A stretch of 64,000 nucleotides of DNA from a bacterium (GTDB lineage Bacteria > SZUA-182 > DTGQ01): the NCBI GenBank assembly GCA_040755755.1, contig JBFLZW010000013.1, positions 91,448 to 155,447 on the forward strand, read 5' to 3'. Under the pieces are notes generated by a model. It did no database searches. It saw only the letters and a program-made list of their open reading frames with translations, and had not been told where the DNA came from. The position numbers and the translations under genes are program-made. Below, one piece after another: positions 41,118 through 49,613 of this stretch. How positions within the stretch are numbered: the first letter of the stretch is position 1; each line of letters opens with the position of its first letter.

Positions 41118-43117
41118 AACCATTCTCCTCACCATCAGCATGTATCTCCTGGAGACAGCTCCGGCTGGCCATCCTGCTTCCGGTAATCCTGGGGGGCTTG
41201 TGCTTTGCCAATTCTCTCAATAACTCTCTGCTCAACTGGGACGATCAGGTGTATATTTCGGAGAATCCTTATATCCGCACTCTTTCCGTATCCACCATCG
41301 AGGCACTCTTCAGCCGCCCTTATTTCAAAAACTACGCTCCCATCCATGTTCTTTCCTATCAGGTGGACTATCACCTCTTTGGTTTTCATCCGCACGGCTA
41401 CCGGCTGATCAATATCCTGCTTCATATTCTCAACAGCGTCCTGATCTTCTTTCTGATCCTGGAATGCTACCCGGAAAGTTTTCCTGCAGCCCTTGCTGCA
41501 GCAGCCATTTTCGCGGTGCATACCATCCATGTGGAGTCCGTGGTCTGGCTCTCGCAGCGCAAAGATGTTCTGTCCGCCTTTTTCTTCCTCCTCAGCCTGC
41601 ATGGATATATCCGGTTCCGGAAAAAAGCTGGCTGGCCCTGGTACGGCCTTTCTCTGGGGCTCTTTTCCCTGGCACTTCTCACCAAACCGATAGCTGTCAC
41701 ACTTCCCCTGGTTCTGGTGCTGTATGAGCTGTGCTTTCAGGAAGGGGAGCCCGCCGGGCGATGGCGAAATGTCATCCCCTTTTTCCTCCTGGCCGGGCTT
41801 GCAGCCGCAGCCACCTGTTGGGCGCAATATGTCGATTCCGGGATCAAGCAGTATGTGGGACACAGCCCCCTCAGTTCCCTTCTCCTGACCGGGAAAATCC
41901 TGATTCTCTATCTGGGCAAGCTGCTCCTTCCCGTTGGCTTATCCAACCGCTATGTGTTCCTGATCGAAAGGCCGTCCGACCTTCTCACTCCTTCCCTTAT
42001 TTTTTCCTGGGCGCTTGTCCTGCTCCTTCTGGCAGGGCTGATCCGGCTGTGGAGATACAAGAGGGAACTGGCCTTTCCCGGCTGCTGGTTTCTGATTACC
42101 CTCCTGCCAATGGCAAACCTTATCCCCACCAGTACCCAGATGGCTGACCGGTACCTGTACCTGCCCTCCCTGGGCTATTGCCTGGCTGCAGGTCTTCTGA
42201 TTCAGTCCCTCGGCCAACGGGTATCGCAAGGAGAGGGAGGGAAATTCCTCCGATGGATTCAAATTCTTGTGGCCGGAGGGGTGGTCATGGTCTACGGCTC
42301 ACTGACTCTGGCCAGAAACCGGGTCTGGCGCGACGACCAGACCCTGTGGGAAGATGCCCTGGCGCAAAACCCCGACAACTACCACGCAGCCGCCGGTCTG
42401 GCCAACGCCCTTCTGGTCAGGGCGCAAAAAGAGCGATATCCTGTCCTCAAGAAGCAGTACCTGGACCAGGCGCTGCGGCTCTTGCAGCAGGCCCTTGCCA
42501 TCAAACCTGATTTTGCCCTGGCTCACCTGGGGATGGGCAATGTCCTGATCGAGGGAGGGAAAATCAGGGAAGCCATCCCCTTCTTCCGGGAAGCCCGCAG
42601 GCGGAACGACGAGCGAAGATACGCTTCCCGGATCGAGTATAACCTGGCGGTTGCCTATCTGAAATCCGGTCAGCGCAAAGCCGCAGAAAAAACCTTTGCC
42701 TCGGTCATCAGGCAGGATCCGGACTTTGCTTTGGCCTACCTCTCCCTCGGCACCCTGTATTTCGATACCGGCACCCGGCAAGGGTACCGGAAGGCGGAAG
42801 AGTGCTACCTCCGGGCAGCCAAGGCCGATCCCGATAATCCGCGAGCCTTCTTTTACCTGGGGATAGCCAGGGAGCGGCTGGGAGACATCTCTTCTGCCAT
42901 CGAAAGTTATCAGCAGTCACTCCGGCTGGCAACAGCAGATGAATTATCGCTCCTCAATCCGGCGGATATCCACCTGAACCTTGCCGGCCTCTACTATCGT
43001 CAGCAGGACTATCAGCAGGCAGTGGAGCACTACCGGCAGGTCCTGGCACTTGATCCCGATAACAGCCAGGCACAGGCCGTGCGATCCATACTGCTTTCTC
43101 TCGGTCTCTCGGAGTGA
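41114..43117 (+). CDS. membrane protein with TMTC/GT-C-like N-terminus and C-terminal TPR repeats
   Basis: The 667-aa protein has about ten membrane spans in residues 12-400 and NWDDQVYISENPYIRTLS near the first, the usual acidic pair of GT-C-type glycosyltransferases acting from lipid-linked sugars on the outer face. HIHVESVVWLSQRKDVLSA-type loop sequence and TKPIAVTLPLVLVLYE follow the TMTC-like pattern. Residues about 420-660 hold five or six TPR units (ALAYLSLGTLYFDTGTRQGY, ARAFFYLGIARERLGD-type, HLNLAGLYYRQQDYQQAVEH). Such proteins are thought to glycosylate exported proteins or lipids. The upstream methyltransferase is translationally coupled. Confidence 0.82.
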   Translation: MKPFSSPSACISWRQLRLAILLPVILGGLCFANSLNNSLLNWDDQVYISENPYIRTLSVSTIEALFSRPYFKNYAPIHVLSYQVDYHLFGFHPHGYRLINILLHILNSVLIFFLILECYPESFPAALAAAAIFAVHTIHVESVVWLSQRKDVLSAFFFLLSLHGYIRFRKKAGWPWYGLSLGLFSLALLTKPIAVTLPLVLVLYELCFQEGEPAGRWRNVIPFFLLAGLAAAATCWAQYVDSGIKQYVGHSPLSSLLLTGKILILYLGKLLLPVGLSNRYVFLIERPSDLLTPSLIFSWALVLLLLAGLIRLWRYKRELAFPGCWFLITLLPMANLIPTSTQMADRYLYLPSLGYCLAAGLLIQSLGQRVSQGEGGKFLRWIQILVAGGVVMVYGSLTLARNRVWRDDQTLWEDALAQNPDNYHAAAGLANALLVRAQKERYPVLKKQYLDQALRLLQQALAIKPDFALAHLGMGNVLIEGGKIREAIPFFREARRRNDERRYASRIEYNLAVAYLKSGQRKAAEKTFASVIRQDPDFALAYLSLGTLYFDTGTRQGYRKAEECYLRAAKADPDNPRAFFYLGIARERLGDISSAIESYQQSLRLATADELSLLNPADIHLNLAGLYYRQQDYQQAVEHYRQVLALDPDNSQAQAVRSILLSLGLSE

Positions 43118-43153
43118 ATTGACGGTAAACCGGCAGGTGCTCTCCATCCGGCA

Positions 43154-44056
43154 TTATCGGCCCCTTTCATCCGGCAGGAGTAAAGGGACGCTGTGCGGGA
43201 TCAGGGTGCAGGTAAATGGGGTATAGCCGAAAAAGTCACCGTCCAGCTCGACGGGAATCGGGCTGGCGGCCTGGATGACCTCGATCTTTTTTCCTCGGTA
43301 ATAGGCTGCATCCGAAAAGATCGAAGGCCGGTGCAGGACAGCTCCCAGCAGGTAGCGAAAGTAATCCCGCCTGGTGCCTCCGGGAAAAGTGCAGATATCG
43401 AGCAGGCCGTCATCAGGCATGGCCTGGTGGGTGATGGAAAAAAACCCTCCGTAGTTTCGGACATTGCCTATGACCGCCGTGGTAACCGGAGCGGTGATCA
43501 CCCGATCATCGATCATAAGAGTAAAGGGAGAGTAGTGATAATGCTTCAGAGCATTCCACAAAGGGGCAAGGTAGGAAGAAACATGAATCGATCCGGTCCG
43601 TATCTGCCGCATAATCCGGGTAACCTCTGCATCCAGGCCGAGGCTGGCTACCATCAGGAACCGGCGGTTTGGCTGCTGGCAGATCTGCCCGCTATCGAGC
43701 AGCCGGGTTTTCCCCGACCGGATCAGGGAAAGAAAACCGGCTGGCTTTCGGGGCAGGTGAAATTCTCTGGCCAGAACATTGGCCGTGCCCATGGGAAAGA
43801 CAGCCAGAGGGATTTCCCGGCCCGCCAGACCATTTATGACCTCATTGATCGTCCCGTCCCCGCCTACCACGATGAGAGGAATTTGAGCCTTCCGTGCTTC
43901 CTGCTCCGCATCCTGAGAATGCCGGGTGATATAGACTTCCACCTCTATCCCCTGCTGGCGGAGAAGTCTGGCCAGGCTTGCGCCTTTTTCAAGCCCTCGG
44001 CCTGCACCGGAAATGGGATTCATGATAATCTTGAATTGCCGGAATGGCTCTGACAT
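43154..44056 (-). CDS. diacylglycerol kinase-family lipid kinase (YegS/DagK-like)
   Basis: The start at 44056 (MSEPFRQFKIIMNPISGAGR) gives a 300-aa protein; a longer open frame to 44116 is less likely. The ATP-binding signature VVGGDGTINEVINGLAGREI is intact, followed by AVFPMGTANVLAREF. Later family segments are DGLLDICTFPGG and IPVELDGDFFGYTPF. Enzymes of this group phosphorylate diacylglycerol, sphingosine-like or other lipids at the inner membrane. It converges on the TPR glycosyltransferase gene and appears monocistronic. Confidence 0.9.
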   Translation of the reverse strand: MSEPFRQFKIIMNPISGAGRGLEKGASLARLLRQQGIEVEVYITRHSQDAEQEARKAQIPLIVVGGDGTINEVINGLAGREIPLAVFPMGTANVLAREFHLPRKPAGFLSLIRSGKTRLLDSGQICQQPNRRFLMVASLGLDAEVTRIMRQIRTGSIHVSSYLAPLWNALKHYHYSPFTLMIDDRVITAPVTTAVIGNVRNYGGFFSITHQAMPDDGLLDICTFPGGTRRDYFRYLLGAVLHRPSIFSDAAYYRGKKIEVIQAASPIPVELDGDFFGYTPFTCTLIPHSVPLLLPDERGR

Positions 44057-44205
44057 AGTGAAGAAACGTATCAGCTTTGAGAAAAAAATGCAACTCTTTG
44101 TGCCCGCTTCCGGCATTATACCACGGAAGAAGTAAGAATGCAGAAATCAAAAACCAAAGCGCCTGCTTTTTCCCCCTGCTTTTCCGCCTCCGGTTCCTGA
44201 CTCTC

Positions 44206-44245
44206 TCCGAATCCTGACTTCTGACTTCTGACTTCTGACTCCTGA
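44206..44245. repeat. tandem TGACTTC repeat
   Basis: The 7-mer CTGACTT repeats about four times with variants, just before the 3' end of the TIR-like gene. Similar GTCAGGAGTCAGGAG words occur upstream of ilvE (52497-52512). Confidence 0.55.
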
Positions 44246-44246
44246 T

Positions 44247-44780
44247 TTAATGACAATACCTTTTCCAGGATGAGCCACATATATCCAATGAGCATTCTTC
44301 ACATTCACCCTGACTTTTTCGCTGCTGAATCATCTGCTGCATCGTATTAAACAGGTATTGAAGCACGGGATATTGGATGTGCATCTCGCCTGGATTCCCC
44401 AGGTTTAAGGTAATAGACTGGATCATGGGATGGATTCCCCTTTCGGCGCGAAGCTCAGGGGACAAGAAGGCCAGGATGGGATGGAAATCTCTGGTGAGGG
44501 CCTCCAGAGCTTCTTTCCACCCGATGTTTCGCTCGTTACACAGGCAGCTCAGGTAGGATGGAGTGGTGGCAATCAGTGTGCAATCAGCTAAACGGCTTCC
44601 GGCAATCATTTGCTCTTTCACTGATTTTTGTTCCTCTTCCTCTTCCATCTGGACCGGTCTGAGGGTTTCGAAACCAAAATCCCGGGCAATTTTCTCGATA
44701 AGCTGAATGAACGGTTCATCCTCCGAGCATAGGCTCCAACTGATAAAAGCTCTGGGCTCCGTAGAGAGTGGTGGCTTCAT
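44247..44780 (-). CDS. possible TIR-like domain protein
   Basis: The 177-aa protein begins with PRAFISWSLCSEDEPFIQLI, resembling the first strand and helix of TIR domains (usual pattern (V/A)FISYSxxD). The centre ADCTLIATTPSYLSCLCNER resembles the TIR stretch before the conserved glutamate, and FHPILAFLSPEL fits the next strand. A glutamate-rich loop (MEEEEEQKS) lies between. The last 50 residues contain several cysteines (CEECSLDICGSS). No known partner gene lies nearby. TIR domains in bacteria often act in NAD-consuming defence. The match is by pattern only and could be wrong; it could also be a nucleotide-binding-domain fragment. Confidence 0.4.
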   Translation of the reverse strand: MKPPLSTEPRAFISWSLCSEDEPFIQLIEKIARDFGFETLRPVQMEEEEEQKSVKEQMIAGSRLADCTLIATTPSYLSCLCNERNIGWKEALEALTRDFHPILAFLSPELRAERGIHPMIQSITLNLGNPGEMHIQYPVLQYLFNTMQQMIQQRKSQGECEECSLDICGSSWKRYCH

Positions 44781-44905
44781 ATTCTATCCCCTTCCGCAAA
44801 TTTTAGCCCTGGTTAGTTTGCTGGTTTTCCCGGCTTTCTTATTCTATCGGCAAACTTTTGCTTCCGCCCACTCCTGATTGAAACAATTTTATGCTTCCAG
44901 CCTTC

Positions 44906-45487
44906 TTACTGAACCCTGACCACTTCTTTTTTCATGATCATGGCCAATTCCTTGATCAGGGAGAGGGCTTCCTCCGAAGTCTGACCTGCGCAGGCAACCT
45001 CGATGACGGGTGTTCGATAAGCCGGATTAAAAAAATGCACTCCAACTACCCGCTCCGGATAGGAAGTCTTTGAAGCTATTTCATCAATGTCATGAGTTGC
45101 AGTAGTGGCAGCCAGGACGGTAGAAGGTGTACACAAATGACTTAAGACGTTAAAGAGCTTTTTCTTGATGCTTAAGCTCTCGACAACCGCCTCGATGACC
45201 AGGTCTGATTCGGCGATGAGACTCAGTTCGCTCGTAATATAGATATTGCAGTTGATCCGCTCCTTCTCCTCCTGACCAAGTGGAGGGGCCTGAAAATCCT
45301 GCTGCAAAGTGGCCTCGATTTTCCGCTGGATCTTTCGCTCTTCCTGCCGGGTCCATAAAATAACCGGCAAATCAGCCTGGGCCAGGGCAATGGCTATTCC
45401 CCGCCCCATCATTCCGCCCCCCAGCACGGCCAACTGATTTATGCTGGAAGTACCTCCTTCTCCCCTGTGCTTATGGTGAAAAATCAT
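44906..45487 (-). CDS. 3-hydroxyacyl-CoA dehydrogenase NAD-binding domain, truncated
   Basis: The 193-aa protein has only the N-terminal Rossmann domain: LAVLGGGMMGRGIAIALAQA (NAD site), ESDLVIEAVVESLSIKKKLF and VVGVHFFNPAYRTPVIEV (the catalytic-histidine region). It stops at KEVVRVQ, just where the family continues with VVKDxPGFVVNR and the C-terminal dimer/substrate domain. The usual NTSS segment reads ATTATHD. No continuing C-terminal domain was seen in other frames downstream. Either a remnant of a beta-oxidation gene or a single-domain variant. An activity cannot be assumed. Confidence 0.75.
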   Translation of the reverse strand: MIFHHKHRGEGGTSSINQLAVLGGGMMGRGIAIALAQADLPVILWTRQEERKIQRKIEATLQQDFQAPPLGQEEKERINCNIYITSELSLIAESDLVIEAVVESLSIKKKLFNVLSHLCTPSTVLAATTATHDIDEIASKTSYPERVVGVHFFNPAYRTPVIEVACAGQTSEEALSLIKELAMIMKKEVVRVQ

Positions 45488-45906
45488 ACGGACATTTAAA
45501 CTCCTTCCTCCCCCGGTCTCAAACCTCTGTGAACCTTCAATCCGGTATACCGGCCTTTTTGTTAGGTCGGCCGTCTCGGAAAATAATCCTTAAAAGAGAT
45601 CATTACCAATTTGTTAAAACAGAATCGCTCTTATGGGAAAGACAACACGTCAAAGTTGTATTTCTCCCGCAGAGACGCTGAGACGCAGAGGATATCATTT
45701 TCGGTCATTCTCTGCGCCTCTGCGTCTCTGCGGGAGATCATTCTTCTATCCTTAAAATACGTGCCATCGGATGTGCACCATGTATCCCATATGAGCAAAC
45801 AGAATTCCTCACTCCTCATAAACGGTTAAGCGGGAGAGTGAGTACAGGCTGTCGGGAGGCCGCGGCGGGATTGATCAATCCCGCCGCTCCGAAGAGGGGA
45901 AGGGAT
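45488..45906. other. intergenic region with dispersed repeats
   Basis: No gene. It carries a dispersed repeat copy at 45625-45662 (matching 13141-13178) and a long inverted repeat at 45663-45737. The rest has no visible structure. On the right it adjoins the 3' end of the propeller/PKD gene. Confidence 0.5.
45663..45737. repeat. inverted repeat with 28-base GCAGAGACGCAGAG arms
   Basis: TCTCCCGCAGAGACGCTGAG followed by ACGCAGAG faces CTCTGCGCCTCTGCGTCTCT followed by GCGGGAGA; the arms differ at one position and enclose a 19-base spacer. One arm alone occurs at 63940-63968. The stretch encodes the familiar shadow peptide RRDAETQR. It is a palindromic dispersed repeat, perhaps mobilised by a RAYT-type transposase. 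Confidence 0.75.
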
Positions 45907-48900
45907 CTACTGAATCTGCTTTGCCACCTTGGTTTCTCCATTCACTACTGCAATAATATACTTTCCGGACAGGGATGTCCGGGACACATGAGAAAACGGA
46001 ACCGATTTACTCATGCCAGCACTTAAGCCTCTTTTGATGGAAGTCTTGCCAAGAAGTGTCCCCAGATCCGTTCCATTCTCGGAAAGGTAAAAGGCTATAT
46101 CAAAACTGCCGATGTTTTTGTCCTCAGTATTGCTTACCCTGAGCACTCCGTACAACAGCCATCTTTTGATAAGACGAGAATGAGAAAGGTTTACCCAGGT
46201 TCCTGTAAGAGAAAACACGGTGATGCAGCCAGCTTTGGTTTTAATGGCCTTCCCTCCAGGGCCACTTGCGGTAAGAGTGATTGTATAGGTTCCCGGCGAG
46301 GTATAGGTGTAGATCGAGGTCATTTCGGCTGTGGTGTCTGTGGTACTCGTCTGATTAAATGTCGTTCCGTCGCCATAATCCCAGAGCAGGCTCTCTACCG
46401 GTCCTCCCGTATTCAGGGCTTTCACGGTAACTGCAAGCGGTACGGCTCCACTTGCCGGTGTTACAGAAAAATCTATCACCGGCGGCCCATACACCGTGAT
46501 GCAGGAAGGTCTGGTTTTGGTACTCTTCCCGCCGGGGCCTGTTGCCGTAAGGCTCACGGTGTAGGTCCCATCTGAGGTATAAGTGTGGCTGGGATTCATC
46601 TGGCTGCTGCTTGCTCCATCGCCAAAGTTCCACAGCCAGCTATTCACCGGCCCTCCGCTGTTCGTGGCGCTGAAGGTCACGGCAAGTGGGGATGCTCCGC
46701 TTGCAGGTGAAGCGGTAAATTCAACCACCGGCGGCCCATACACCGTGATGCAGGAAGGTCTGGTTTTGGTATTGCTTCCTCCCGGCCCTGTTGCCGTAAG
46801 GCTCACGGTATAGGTCCCCGCTGCGGTGTAGGTATGGCTGGGATTCATCTGGCTGCTGCTTGCTCCATCGCCAAAGTTCCACAGCCAGCTACTTACTGAC
46901 CCTCCACTGTTCGTGGTGTTGAAGACTACGCTCAGTGGCGCTGCTCCGCTCGCCGGTGAAGCGGTAAATTCAACCACCGGAAGAGAAGCGGAAACAGAAC
47001 CAAAGGCATAGAGCTTGCCGTCATCGCTCCCGACATAGACTGTGCCATCCACTCCTATAGCGGGGGAGGATTCAATCCGGCCTCCTGTCTGGTAACTCCA
47101 CTTCAGGCTGCCATTGGGATTCAGAGCATAGACTTTGTTGTCATAACTTCCAACATAGACCGTTCCATCCGCACCCAAAGCGGGGGAGGAGTGGACACAC
47201 CCGCCTGTCCGGTAACTCCACTTCAGACTGCCATTGGGATGCAGGGCATAGACCTTGTTGTCATAACTTCCAACGTAAATCGTGCCATCCGCTCCTATGG
47301 CCGGTGAGGAATTGATTCCGCCACCGGTCAGGTAACTCCACTTCAGGCTGCCATTGGAGCTCAGGGCATAGAGCCTGCCATCCCAGCTTCCCACATAAAT
47401 GGTGCCATCATCCCCGACAGCCGGGGAGGAACCGACATAGTTACCGGCCTGGTAGCTCCACTTCAGGCTGCCATTGGGATCGAGGGCATAGACCTTGCCG
47501 TTATTACTTCCGACATACAGAGTGCCGTCATTTCCTAATGCCGGTGAGGAGTAAATATAATCCCCTGTTTGGCAGCTCCATTTCAGACTGCCATTGGGAT
47601 CGAGGGCATAGACTTTGTCCTGCTCACTTGCAACGTAGACCGTGCCGTCATCCCCTAATGCTGGTGAGGAAAATATACTGTCTCCGGTTCGATAGCTCCA
47701 CTTCAGGCTGCCATCGGGATCAAGGGCATAGATCCTGTCATATCTTATGCTTCCGATATAGATTGTGCCATCTGCTCCGATAGCCGGTGTGGAAGAGGTA
47801 TACCCGGCTGGATAACTCCACTTCAGGCTGCCATTGGGATCGAGGGCATAGACCTTATCCTGCTCGCTTCCAACATAGATCGTTCCCTTGGTATCTATGG
47901 CTGGTGAACCAACCTGAGCACCGATCTGGTAGCTCCACTTGAGGGAATTGGTTTGCGCCCCAAGGTAAGGGCTGCGGCCGGTGTGCCTGGCATCGTGCCC
48001 CCGGCATGGCCAGGCACTTTTGGCCAGACTTTCACTTGCCCTGACACCAAAGGCATACAGTTTGCCATCGCCGCTTCCGATATAGACCGTGCCATCATCT
48101 CCTATGGCCGGTGAGGAATAGACCCTGCCTCCCGTTTGATAGCTCCATTTCAGGCTGCCGTTGGGGTTAAGGGCATAAATAATGGCATCGCCACATCCGA
48201 AATAGACTGTACCGTCCGCGCCTATGGCTGGCAGGTCGAAGACCCCGCCCCCGGTCTGGTAACTCCATTTCAGGTTGCCCGCCGGGGTAAAGGCATAGAT
48301 ATTCGTGTCCCCGCTCCCGACATAGATTGTGCCATCCGATCCTATGGCCGGTGAGGAGGAGATATACCCTCCGGTCTGGTGGCTCCATTTCAGGGTGCCA
48401 TTGGGATTCAGGGCGTAGAGCCTGCCATCATTGCTTCCGATATAGATCGAGCCGTCAGCACCTATGGCCGGTGAGGAGAATATCCCGTCCCCGGTCTGGT
48501 AGCTCCATTTCAGGGTGCCATTCGGATTCAGCGCATAGAGCCTGCCGTCGTTACCTCCGATATAGATCGAGCCATCAACTCCTATGGCCGGTGCGTCCCA
48601 GATATTGTTCCCGTTTTGATAACTCCATTTCAGGCTGCCGTTGGGATCGAAGGCGTAAACCCGGTAATCGTCACTTCCGATATAAACCGTGCCATCCGCT
48701 CCTATCGCCGGTGAAGAATGAATAGCGCTCCCCGTTCCATATTTCCACCTCAAACTGCCATTCGGATCAAGGGCATAGACCCCGCCATCGTAACTTCCGA
48801 AATAGACCCTGCCATCCGATCCTATGGCCGGGGAGGAGTAAATCTTTCCTCCGGTTTTATAGCTCCACTTCAGGCTGCCGTCGGACCTGAGAGCATACAG

Positions 48901-49182
48901 CTTTTCATCGTTACTTCCGACGTAGACCGTACCGTCAGCGCCTATGGCCGGTGAGGAGGAAACCCCGCTCCCGGTCTGGTAGCTCCAGAGCAAAGAATTG
49001 GTTTGCGCTCCAGAATACGGGCTTTGGCCGGTGCGCCTTCCCTCATGCCCCAGACACGGCCAGGCACTGCCAGCCAGCCCCGCTGCTGATGCAGGGCCGG
49101 GCGCTGCTGCCAGCACAAAGATAAAGATACACGATGCTGCCGCACAAGCCGCGAAAAACCACCTGATCTTATGATCTTCCAT
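45907..49182 (-). CDS. large exported protein: two PQQ-like beta-propellers, three PKD domains, C-terminal CARDB-like domain
   Basis: The 1091-aa protein has a signal peptide (MEDHKIRWFFAACAAASCIF, ending PASAAG). Residues about 40-740 hold some seventeen PQQ-like blade units of the form SPAIGADGTVYVGSNDGKLY...GSLKWSYQTG. The heading SAWPCLGHEGRRTGQSPYSG recurs as SAWPCRGHDARHTGRSPYLG near residue 390, so two propellers arose by tandem duplication. Residues about 745-990 are three PKD domains (each with WLWNFGDGASSSQMNPSHTY or a variant). The end (about 990-1091) resembles a CARDB domain. Such proteins are surface or matrix adhesins; PQQ binding itself is not implied. Near-identical blades at DNA level point to recent expansion. 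Confidence 0.9.
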   Translation of the reverse strand: MEDHKIRWFFAACAAASCIFIFVLAAAPGPASAAGLAGSAWPCLGHEGRRTGQSPYSGAQTNSLLWSYQTGSGVSSSPAIGADGTVYVGSNDEKLYALRSDGSLKWSYKTGGKIYSSPAIGSDGRVYFGSYDGGVYALDPNGSLRWKYGTGSAIHSSPAIGADGTVYIGSDDYRVYAFDPNGSLKWSYQNGNNIWDAPAIGVDGSIYIGGNDGRLYALNPNGTLKWSYQTGDGIFSSPAIGADGSIYIGSNDGRLYALNPNGTLKWSHQTGGYISSSPAIGSDGTIYVGSGDTNIYAFTPAGNLKWSYQTGGGVFDLPAIGADGTVYFGCGDAIIYALNPNGSLKWSYQTGGRVYSSPAIGDDGTVYIGSGDGKLYAFGVRASESLAKSAWPCRGHDARHTGRSPYLGAQTNSLKWSYQIGAQVGSPAIDTKGTIYVGSEQDKVYALDPNGSLKWSYPAGYTSSTPAIGADGTIYIGSIRYDRIYALDPDGSLKWSYRTGDSIFSSPALGDDGTVYVASEQDKVYALDPNGSLKWSCQTGDYIYSSPALGNDGTLYVGSNNGKVYALDPNGSLKWSYQAGNYVGSSPAVGDDGTIYVGSWDGRLYALSSNGSLKWSYLTGGGINSSPAIGADGTIYVGSYDNKVYALHPNGSLKWSYRTGGCVHSSPALGADGTVYVGSYDNKVYALNPNGSLKWSYQTGGRIESSPAIGVDGTVYVGSDDGKLYAFGSVSASLPVVEFTASPASGAAPLSVVFNTTNSGGSVSSWLWNFGDGASSSQMNPSHTYTAAGTYTVSLTATGPGGSNTKTRPSCITVYGPPVVEFTASPASGASPLAVTFSATNSGGPVNSWLWNFGDGASSSQMNPSHTYTSDGTYTVSLTATGPGGKSTKTRPSCITVYGPPVIDFSVTPASGAVPLAVTVKALNTGGPVESLLWDYGDGTTFNQTSTTDTTAEMTSIYTYTSPGTYTITLTASGPGGKAIKTKAGCITVFSLTGTWVNLSHSRLIKRWLLYGVLRVSNTEDKNIGSFDIAFYLSENGTDLGTLLGKTSIKRGLSAGMSKSVPFSHVSRTSLSGKYIIAVVNGETKVAKQIQ

Positions 49183-49613
49183 ACGTTATCCCCTCCTGTT
49201 ATGTTCCCTGACCTTATAACCTTATGGCATCCTGCTTCTGCTCATCCTGATCATGTTGCTCATCCTGGTTTTTCTCATCGACACTGCTGTCTCAGAGAGT
49301 TTTTCTCAGCTTTTCTCACCTCACTGCTCACGAGGAGGCCCAGGCAGTCACCTTATCGTAATGGGATTTCAAATAGGAACCGCTAAATCCAAATGAAGCA
49401 TTTATCGTATTCAGTTCGATTTCCTGTATTATTTCGGATATTTTTACTGAATCATCTATAGGAAAGCCCCTTGCCGGATACTTATGGTTGCCTATAGCGG
49501 TTCTCAACCGGCTATACTACAAAGACAAAGGTAAAGGTAGTAAAGGTAAAGGACACCATCGGGTATTAATCCTGACTGGAGTACATTGCACGTTTAATGG
49601 GTGACCCTGAATT
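49183..49613. other. intergenic region, no gene recognised
   Basis: About 430 bases, no supportable frame. A GTAAAGGTAGTAAAGGTAAAG tract near 49531-49552 is a short purine repeat of no obvious function. Confidence 0.4.

Noticed and set aside
45907..49182. CRISPR-like periodicity in the propeller gene
   Set aside because: The periodic DNA is coding for ~40-residue blades in a single long frame; no equal-length unique spacers.
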